Assembly (NCBI GenBank): GCA_009705235.1
Contig: WLCR01000015.1
Location: 1 to 12,579, forward strand
Length of the DNA stretch: 12,579 bases
From: Actinomycetota bacterium
GTDB taxonomy: Bacteria > Actinomycetota > Actinomycetes > Nanopelagicales > Nanopelagicaceae
Direction of reading: 5' to 3'
A program made the position numbers and the translations under genes. The notes beneath the pieces are model-generated. The model was not told the DNA's origin, ran no database searches, and saw only the letters and a program-made list of their open reading frames with translations. Of this stretch, positions 7,522-12,579 are shown piece by piece; within the stretch, counting starts at the first letter, position 1, and each line of letters starts with the position of its first letter.

Positions 7522-9684
7522 GTGGATACTTTGATAGCACCAGTAATCAGTGCTCTCAAAGAAAATCATGCCGTTGTAGATTCTGATGAGGTATCTCGCG
7601 CGTATCAAGTCGCGCGAGATGCCCACAACGGTCAGTTCCGTAAATCAGGTGAAGAGTACATAACCCATCCAGTTGCTGTTGCAGAAATTCTCGCGCATTT
7701 AGGATTAAATCAACCAACCGTAATCGCCGCACTGCTACATGACACAGTTGAGGACACTCAGTATTCCTTAACACAACTGCGCAGTGATTTCGGGGATGAA
7801 GTTGCTAATTTAGTCGATGGTGTAACAAAGTTAGACAAACTGGCATATGGACCAACTGCTGAAGCCGAAACGGTTCGCAAAATGGTTATTGCGATGTCAC
7901 GCGACATACGAGTCTTGGTGATTAAGTTGGCGGATCGATTGCACAATGCTCGAACATGGAAGTTTGTATCTGAAGAAAGCGCTCTTCGAAAAGCTCGTGA
8001 AACTCTTGATATCTATGCACCTCTTGCTCACCGTTTAGGAATGAACGCAATTAAGTGGGAGCTTGAAGATCTCTCATTTGAAGTTCTAGAACCAAAAAAG
8101 TTCGAAGAGATTTCACGTTTAGTCGCAGAGCGCTCTCCTTCTCGTGATGCACTAACCGAGCAGGTAATTGTTTCTGTAAGAGAAGACCTAGCTAGGGATA
8201 GCATCGAAGCGACAGTTACGGGACGCAAGAAGCATTTTTTCTCGGTCTATCAAAAAATGGTTGTTCGTGGTCGCGAGTTCAATGATATTTATGATCTGGT
8301 CGGAATACGTGTTTTGGTTAATGATGTTCGTGATTGTTACGCAGTACTTGGTTCAATACACGCGCGCTGGAGTCCTGTGCCTGGACGTTTTAAAGATTAC
8401 ATAGCAATGCCCAAGTTTAATTTGTATCAATCTCTACACACGACTGTGATTGGTCCAACCGGTAAAGCCATAGAGATTCAGATTCGAACCTATGACATGC
8501 ATGCTCGTGCTGAGTTCGGTATTGCAGCGCATTGGAAATATAAGCAGGGTCCAGAGAACACTGACAGTTCACCGGAGATGTTGTGGCTTCGGCAGTTACA
8601 TGAATGGCAAAAAGAAACCGAAGATCCTTCCGAATTTCTCGAAGCGTTACGTTTTGACCTGGGATCTCCTGAAGTATTTGTATTTACACCCAAGGGCAGC
8701 GTTGTCGCTCTACCTGGAGGCTCAACACCGGTCGACTTTGCATTTTCAGTTCACACAGATGTCGGATTGCGTTGCGCAGGCGCAAAAGTAAATGGTCGTT
8801 TGGTACCACTTGATTCGCGCCTTAACAACGGTGATGTTGTTGAAATCGTAACTAACAAAAGCGAATCAGCTGGCCCAAGCCGGGATTGGCTAAATTTTGT
8901 TAAGAGTCCACGTGCGCGTTCCAAAATTAAGGCTTGGTTTAGCAAGGAACGTCGCGAAGAAGCTATCGATGCTGGTCGTGAATCCATAGCCCGTCAGATG
9001 CGAAAAGCGGGATTACCCTTACAAAAGATTTTTGCGGGTCATTCCTTATTGGAGTTAGCACACGAACTTCGCTATTCAGATATCGAAGGTTTGTATTCTG
9101 CAGTGGGGGATGGTTATGTCTCGGCCGCTTCTATTATTGACAAGTTAGTTACTTCATTAGGGTCTGAAGATTCTCATCCAGAACCTACGATGGAAGTCTT
9201 TCCCAATCGTGCACCCACTACACGACGGTCAAGTAATGCGATCGATGTAGAAGGGGCCGATGATGTTCTCGTAAAACTGGCGCGTTGTTGCACCCCGGTT
9301 CCGGGGGATTTAATAATGGGTTTTATTACTAAGGGCAGCGGAGTTTCCATTCATAGGACGGATTGCACCAACGCCCATGACTTACAGATCCATCAGCTAG
9401 ATCGTGTCGTAAATGTTAAATGGCGGATTGGTGCATCATCAGTTTTCTTGGTCAATATCCAAGTAGAGGCTTTGGATCGAGCCTCTTTGTTGGCCGATGT
9501 AACACGAACCTTGTCAGATCAACATGTAAATATTCTCAGCGCCGCTGTAAGCACATCAAAGGATCGAACCGCTTTTTCACGTTTCACCTTTGAAATGGCT
9601 GATGCGACGCACCTAGATGCGGTACTAGCAGCGGTGCGTGGAATTGAAGGCGTTTACGATGTTTATCGGACAACAAACAATTAG
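7522..9684 (+). CDS. rel: Bifunctional (p)ppGpp synthetase/hydrolase Rel
   Basis: This is a long RelA/SpoT homologue that makes and degrades the alarmone (p)ppGpp in the stringent response, acting on the ribosome with uncharged tRNA. The 720-residue product has all the usual domains. The N-terminal HD hydrolase is intact, with His49, His73-Asp74, Glu77-Asp78 and Asp138/Asn142. The synthetase domain (about 220-340) has RFKD at 289-292, the basic RXKD form linked to bifunctional enzymes, plus YQSLHTTV and EIQIRT (318-323). A TGS domain follows (about 382-447), then the zinc-finger/CC region with Cys589-Cys590 (RCCTPVPGD) and a C-terminal ACT domain (about 645-720). The start is GTG at 7522, with AAGG (7512-7515) six bases upstream overlapping the secF stop. 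It may be cotranscribed with secDF. Confidence 0.96.
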   Translation: MDTLIAPVISALKENHAVVDSDEVSRAYQVARDAHNGQFRKSGEEYITHPVAVAEILAHLGLNQPTVIAALLHDTVEDTQYSLTQLRSDFGDEVANLVDGVTKLDKLAYGPTAEAETVRKMVIAMSRDIRVLVIKLADRLHNARTWKFVSEESALRKARETLDIYAPLAHRLGMNAIKWELEDLSFEVLEPKKFEEISRLVAERSPSRDALTEQVIVSVREDLARDSIEATVTGRKKHFFSVYQKMVVRGREFNDIYDLVGIRVLVNDVRDCYAVLGSIHARWSPVPGRFKDYIAMPKFNLYQSLHTTVIGPTGKAIEIQIRTYDMHARAEFGIAAHWKYKQGPENTDSSPEMLWLRQLHEWQKETEDPSEFLEALRFDLGSPEVFVFTPKGSVVALPGGSTPVDFAFSVHTDVGLRCAGAKVNGRLVPLDSRLNNGDVVEIVTNKSESAGPSRDWLNFVKSPRARSKIKAWFSKERREEAIDAGRESIARQMRKAGLPLQKIFAGHSLLELAHELRYSDIEGLYSAVGDGYVSAASIIDKLVTSLGSEDSHPEPTMEVFPNRAPTTRRSSNAIDVEGADDVLVKLARCCTPVPGDLIMGFITKGSGVSIHRTDCTNAHDLQIHQLDRVVNVKWRIGASSVFLVNIQVEALDRASLLADVTRTLSDQHVNILSAAVSTSKDRTAFSRFTFEMADATHLDAVLAAVRGIEGVYDVYRTTNN

Positions 9685-9703
9685 ATAATCCTTGTCCTAA
9701 TTG
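9678..9703. repeat. Inverted repeat across the convergent stop codons of rel and the DUF349 gene
   Basis: CAATTAG (9678-9684) and CTAATTG (9697-9703) are perfect 7-bp inverted arms around a 12-base loop. Each arm includes the TAG stop of one gene, because both genes end in AAT TAG. The 12-bp gap between the genes holds no other terminator. The stem is AT-rich and no U-tract follows on either strand, so it is at best a weak bidirectional hairpin and may simply reflect the shared last codons. Confidence 0.4.
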
Positions 9704-10995
9704 AACTCAGCAAGTCCCTTTTCAGCTTCAGCCAGCCACACCTTACGTGCAGTGGCGGATTCTGCAGCTTCCTCAGATTTCTTTGTGTTGCCACTAGCGG
9801 CGAACTTTGCAGCTGCTTTTTCATAGCTAGCAATTGATTCAGTCAGTTGTGCAACAACTTCTTGCGCACGCTTCTTAGCGGCAGGATCAGTCTTGCGCCA
9901 AATGTCAGCTTCGGCTTCCTTAATGACAGCTTCAACCTGTGCGACGCGCGCATCTAGAGCAGCGCGCTTATCGCGGTGGGTCATCCCAATCTTTTCCCAC
10001 GAGCGTAAATGCTCATTGAGCACCTTACGTGATTCTTTAACATCGGTAATTGGTAGGACAGCTTCGATAAGTGTTAGAAGTTCTTCACGCTTAGCCAAAT
10101 TCGCAGCCATAGTGAGATCGCGCTTTTCTAGGTCAGCATTCTTTGTTGTGAAGAATTGATCTTGCGCCGCTTTAAAACGTGCCCATAGTTTTGCATCATC
10201 ATTTCTCTTACCGCGTCCAGATGCTTTCCATAGATCCATCAACGCTTTGAAGCGTTTTGCAGTTGGAACCCATTCAGTTGATGTAGCAAGTTTTTCAGCT
10301 TCTTCTACGATTGCTTTCTTAGCATCAGCAACTACTGATTGAGTTGCTTCCAAAGCTGCGAAATGAGTGCGGCGACGCTTATCGAACTTATTGCGAGATG
10401 ATGAAAAACGTTTCCATAGATCAGCATCTGCTTTTTTATCAAGACGAGGAGCGGCCTTCCATTCATCTAGAAGCACCTTTAGTCGATCGCCGGTGCTCTT
10501 CCAACTTTCTGAAAGCGCGAGACTTTCTGCCTCGACAACAATCTTTTCTTTTTCAACAATAATTTGTTCACGACGAGCTGCCTTTGCCGCGGTTTCTGCT
10601 GCTTTCTTTGCTTCAAATGCTTCGCGGTGTCCCTCGATCAGCGGTTCGATCTGTTCAACAGAGGCGGCCAATGCTTCAAGATCACCAACTCCATTAAGTT
10701 CTTTCACCTGATCTCGCAGTTTCTTGACCGCTGCGTACGCATCGGATGGAACCATTGCGCCACTTTTAATGCGCGCTGCTAGTAGTGCGACTTCGGCGGC
10801 AAGAACTTCAAACTTACGAACAAAATACGCTAATGCCTCTTCGGGGGTTTTACCCGGATATGAACCGACCGCTGTTTCACCGTGTGATGTACGAACATAA
10901 ACTGTCCCATCATCTGCGACTCGACCAAAAGCTGAAGGATCTCCGATCAACGCACTTGCCGCGGTGGCCTGTTGTGGGAAATTCATATCTGTCAT
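9697..10995 (-). CDS. DUF349 repeat protein of unknown function
   Basis: The product is 432 residues from the ATG at 10995 (N-terminus MTDMNFPQQ). The frame is open further upstream to 11124, but I chose 10995 because AAAGGA (11004-11009) lies eight bases before it and the upstream 43 residues look unlike protein. A conserved N-terminal segment at about 22-75 (GRVADDGTVYVRT, PEEALAYFVRKFE) is typical of actinobacterial members. Two clear DUF349 units follow, about 150-215 (LLDEWKAA, LWKRF) and 225-290 (LMDLWKASGRGK, LWARF), then a weaker third at about 296-366 (LRSWEKIG). The protein is highly charged, Ala/Lys/Glu-rich and probably mostly helical or coiled coil, with no signal peptide or membrane segment, so it is likely cytoplasmic. 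It converges on rel and diverges from the MBL gene. No biochemical function is known to me. Confidence 0.88.
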   Translation of the reverse strand: MTDMNFPQQATAASALIGDPSAFGRVADDGTVYVRTSHGETAVGSYPGKTPEEALAYFVRKFEVLAAEVALLAARIKSGAMVPSDAYAAVKKLRDQVKELNGVGDLEALAASVEQIEPLIEGHREAFEAKKAAETAAKAARREQIIVEKEKIVVEAESLALSESWKSTGDRLKVLLDEWKAAPRLDKKADADLWKRFSSSRNKFDKRRRTHFAALEATQSVVADAKKAIVEEAEKLATSTEWVPTAKRFKALMDLWKASGRGKRNDDAKLWARFKAAQDQFFTTKNADLEKRDLTMAANLAKREELLTLIEAVLPITDVKESRKVLNEHLRSWEKIGMTHRDKRAALDARVAQVEAVIKEAEADIWRKTDPAAKKRAQEVVAQLTESIASYEKAAAKFAASGNTKKSEEAAESATARKVWLAEAEKGLAEFN

Positions 10996-11178
10996 GAGAG
11001 TGATCCTTTCAGCGCGTTTCTTCGTTATGAAGTTCGCTATGTCGTGGGTGCGATGCTTAGAAGTTTCAACGCTTCTGAGCGTGGGTTGACGGTGTATTCG
11101 TGTGCAAAAGGTACCCTGTCTCATGGTGTGAGCGTCAATCGCACCCGAAATTGAGCGTGGAATTGGGAGGCTTGGCTG
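10996..11178. promoter_or_regulatory. Divergent intergenic region between the DUF349 gene and the MBL gene
   Basis: This 183-bp gap is the longest in the window and must hold promoters for both flanking genes. On the plus strand TTGACG (11086-11091) is followed 20 bp later by TACCCT (11112-11117). On the minus strand TTGACG (11138-11133) is followed 19 bp later by TACCTT (11113-11108). The two -10-like elements overlap at the palindrome GGTACC (11110-11115), so the arrangement is nearly symmetric. Spacers of 19-20 bp are long for a housekeeping sigma factor. TGAGCGT occurs three times (11076, 11129, 11152). Ribosome-binding sites lie at both ends (11004-11009 minus, 11165-11170 plus). Promoter assignment is by eye and uncertain. 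Confidence 0.45.
11053..11082. promoter_or_regulatory. Dyad/hairpin in the presumed 5' leader of the DUF349 gene
   Basis: Arms GCTTAGAAG (11055-11063) and CTTCTGAGC (11072-11080) surround an 8-base loop. One position is G-T, and another G-T then A-T pair extends the stem to 11 bp (11053-11082). Read as plus-strand RNA it forms a continuous stem with two G-U pairs. Read as minus-strand RNA, the leader of the DUF349 gene if the promoter near 11108-11138 is used, it contains C-A mismatches. No U-tract follows. It could be an operator or a leader structure. Confidence 0.4.
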
Positions 11179-11841
11179 ATGCTGATCGATTCATTTGCTG
11201 CTCCAATGTTTGCCACCAATTGTTGGGTCATTGCGACCGCGCCTGGGACAGAATGTGTTGTCGTTGATCCTGGTATGCCAGATGTTTCCCATCAGGTGAC
11301 GGAGCTTTTAGAAAAACACAACCTGAAGCCGGTGGCTGTAATTGCTACACATGGACACTTGGACCATACCTTTTCTATTCAATCGATTGCTGATGGGTAC
11401 GAGATCGCCTCATATATTCACAGCGAGGATCGCGCTTTCTTAGCCAATCCCGAAAAACTTCACGGAGTAGAGTTTGTAGAAACCTTGTCTGGAATGACTT
11501 TTTCTGAACCAAAAGATGTTCGCGAAGTTCGAAATGGCGATGTGATCGAGCTTGTAGGACTTTCTTTTAAGGCGATACACGCACCGGGGCATACCAGAGG
11601 CTCATTAATGTTTGAAGTGTCCAACGAAGTATTAGTCAGCGGCGATGTCCTATTTGCTGGTTCCATTGGACGCACAGATTTACCGACTGGCTCGGCCAAG
11701 GACATGGAAGAAACTTTACGGAAGAAAGTAATGCCTTTATCAGATCACTTGCGCGTATTACCGGGCCATGGTCCCGATACAACGATGGCTTACGAAAAGA
11801 AGAACAATCCCTATTTGAAGAGTTTGGTGGGTCGGTACTGA
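11179..11841 (+). CDS. Metallo-beta-lactamase-fold hydrolase (glyoxalase II-like)
   Basis: The 220-residue protein has the complete metal-binding set of the hydrolytic MBL superfamily: THGHLDH with His58, His60, Asp62 and His63; APGHT with His138; SGD with bridging Asp156; and PGHGPDT with His197. This predicts a dinuclear metal hydrolase related to glyoxalase II, which cleaves thioesters such as S-lactoylglutathione. Actinobacteria generally lack glutathione, so the true substrate is uncertain and no gene symbol is given. It is shorter than classic glyoxalase II and lacks that enzyme's helical C-terminal domain. No signal peptide is seen. GGGAGG (11165-11170) lies eight bases before the ATG. 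Its stop overlaps the hisS start by one base; an MBL gene directly before hisS is a conserved actinobacterial arrangement. Confidence 0.9.
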   Translation: MLIDSFAAPMFATNCWVIATAPGTECVVVDPGMPDVSHQVTELLEKHNLKPVAVIATHGHLDHTFSIQSIADGYEIASYIHSEDRAFLANPEKLHGVEFVETLSGMTFSEPKDVREVRNGDVIELVGLSFKAIHAPGHTRGSLMFEVSNEVLVSGDVLFAGSIGRTDLPTGSAKDMEETLRKKVMPLSDHLRVLPGHGPDTTMAYEKKNNPYLKSLVGRY

Positions 11842-12579
11842 TGGCAGGACAAAAGATTTCTGCACCTAAGGGCGTTAGTGAGTACGTTCCAAGTAGATCA
11901 AGTGCATTCGAATTTGTGCGCGAGAATTTAATTGCACCGGCAAAGAGTGCTGGATATCAATTAATCGAACTACCTGTTTTTGAAGATACAGAACTCTTCA
12001 CTCGCGGAGTTGGTGAATCTACCGATGTAGTGTCAAAAGAGATGTACACATTTGAAGATCGAGGAGGGCGTTCTATAACTTTGCGTCCTGAAGGAACTGC
12101 TGGTGTAATGCGCGCCGTCATCGAACATGGTTTGGATCGCGGACAGCTGCCGGTAAAGGTTTGGTACTCAGGTCAATTCTTCCGTGCAGAACGTCCGCAA
12201 GCTGGACGTTATCGTCAGTTTTATCAAGTAGGAATCGAAGCAATTGGTTTGGATGACCCTGCTATTGATGCAGAAGTAATTGCCATAGCCGACGCCGGTT
12301 TTAGAGCTATAGGACTGAGCAAGTATCGTTTAGAAATTACTTCTCTGGGGGATGCAGAATCCCGTGCAGCCCACCGTATTGATCTAGTCAAATTTATTTC
12401 GACTCTAACGTTGGATGAAGCCACGGCAGCTCGTGCACTGATAAATCCACTTAGACTTTTTGATGATAAGCGTGAGGAAATTCGTAAAGCGATGGCTGAT
12501 GCGCCCCTATTGATCAACTATTTAAGTGATGCATCGCGCCAACAATTTGCGCAAGTTCAAAAATATCTCGATGCATTAG
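11841..12579 (+). CDS. hisS: Histidyl-tRNA synthetase, N-terminal part, 3' end outside the window
   Basis: HisRS charges tRNA-His with histidine. The frame opens at the ATG 11841-11843, which shares its A with the TGA of the upstream gene (TGATG), and remains open to the window end. That gives about 246 residues of a protein usually 410-430 long. It shows the actinobacterial start with PKGVSEYVP (9-17), the motif 1 region (ELPVFED, GVGESTD), the ATP/histidine-site loop LRPEGTA (81-87), and class II motif 2 around Tyr109-Phe127 with the conserved Arg115 (QFFRAERP) and GRYRQF. Motif 3, the histidine-specific HisA/HisB signatures and the anticodon-binding domain lie beyond the window. The stop-start overlap implies translational coupling to the MBL gene. 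No frame damage is visible. Confidence 0.96.
   Translation, partial: MAGQKISAPKGVSEYVPSRSSAFEFVRENLIAPAKSAGYQLIELPVFEDTELFTRGVGESTDVVSKEMYTFEDRGGRSITLRPEGTAGVMRAVIEHGLDRGQLPVKVWYSGQFFRAERPQAGRYRQFYQVGIEAIGLDDPAIDAEVIAIADAGFRAIGLSKYRLEITSLGDAESRAAHRIDLVKFISTLTLDEATAARALINPLRLFDDKREEIRKAMADAPLLINYLSDASRQQFAQVQKYLDAL

Noticed and set aside
7180..8987. Minus-strand frames opposite secF and rel
   Set aside because: They are short, overlap well-supported genes completely, and have compositions expected of antisense frames.
10996..11124. N-terminal extension of the DUF349 protein to 475 residues
   Set aside because: The extension covers the promoter-like elements and the dyad and looks non-coding. 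A good Shine-Dalgarno precedes the ATG at 10995.
9893..11154. Plus-strand frames opposite the DUF349 gene
   Set aside because: They are Ser/Arg-rich shadows of the Lys/Ala/Glu-rich minus-strand gene, with no family resemblance and no suitable ribosome-binding sites.
12224..12517. Minus-strand frame of 97 codons near the right end
   Set aside because: It lies wholly inside hisS, whose plus-strand frame is open to the window end and shows clear class II synthetase motifs.
1..12579. A hidden novel system, mobile element, CRISPR array or RNA gene
   Set aside because: Nearly all bases are accounted for by recognisable housekeeping genes; no regularly spaced repeats, transposase, integrase, tRNA-like or rRNA sequence was seen on either strand.

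Overview
The window is a compact stretch of actinobacterial housekeeping genes. The gene content and order (pdxS, pdxT, yebC, ruvC, ruvA, ruvB, secD, secF, rel, then a metallo-beta-lactamase-fold hydrolase and hisS) match the conserved actinobacterial block known from Mycobacterium and Streptomyces. The DNA, however, is AT-richer than those relatives (I estimate mid-40s % G+C by eye), the gaps between genes are mostly under 65 bp, and several usual members of the block are absent. Together these suggest a genome-reduced, free-living actinobacterium such as the freshwater acI/Nanopelagicales lineage. That placement is inference from style and synteny, not from a marker gene.

Layout: the 3' end of a DUF3048 (YerB-like) gene (1-368) leads into the two subunits of pyridoxal 5'-phosphate synthase, PdxS (409-1296) and PdxT (1308-1904). 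YebC (1938-2690) follows, then the Holliday-junction operon ruvC (2752-3291), ruvA (3288-3902) and ruvB (3895-4935), whose genes overlap. A promoter for a probably leaderless transcript lies between ruvB and secD. SecD (4947-6458) and SecF (6461-7513) form the Sec accessory complex. Rel (7522-9684), the bifunctional (p)ppGpp synthetase/hydrolase, follows secF by 8 bp. A DUF349 gene runs on the minus strand (9697-10995), convergent with rel. After a 183-bp divergent intergenic region come an MBL-fold hydrolase (11179-11841) and the 5' part of hisS (11841 to the window end), overlapping by one base.

How the genes work together: PdxS and PdxT form one enzyme; RuvA, RuvB and RuvC form one branch-migration and resolution machine; SecD and SecF form one membrane complex. 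Rel and HisRS both concern amino-acid starvation and charged tRNA. The translational overlaps (ruvC/ruvA, ruvA/ruvB, MBL/hisS) and the strong Shine-Dalgarno of secF inside the secD end point to coupled expression.

I found no mobile element, CRISPR array, tRNA, rRNA or defence-like cassette, and no convincing undescribed system. The points most worth checking are non-coding: the 183-bp divergent region with near-symmetric overlapping promoter elements and an 11-bp-arm dyad, the leaderless-type secD promoter, and the inverted repeat over the convergent stop codons of rel and the DUF349 gene. Also notable are the absence of yajC and apt from their usual places and the uncharacterised DUF349 gene next to rel.
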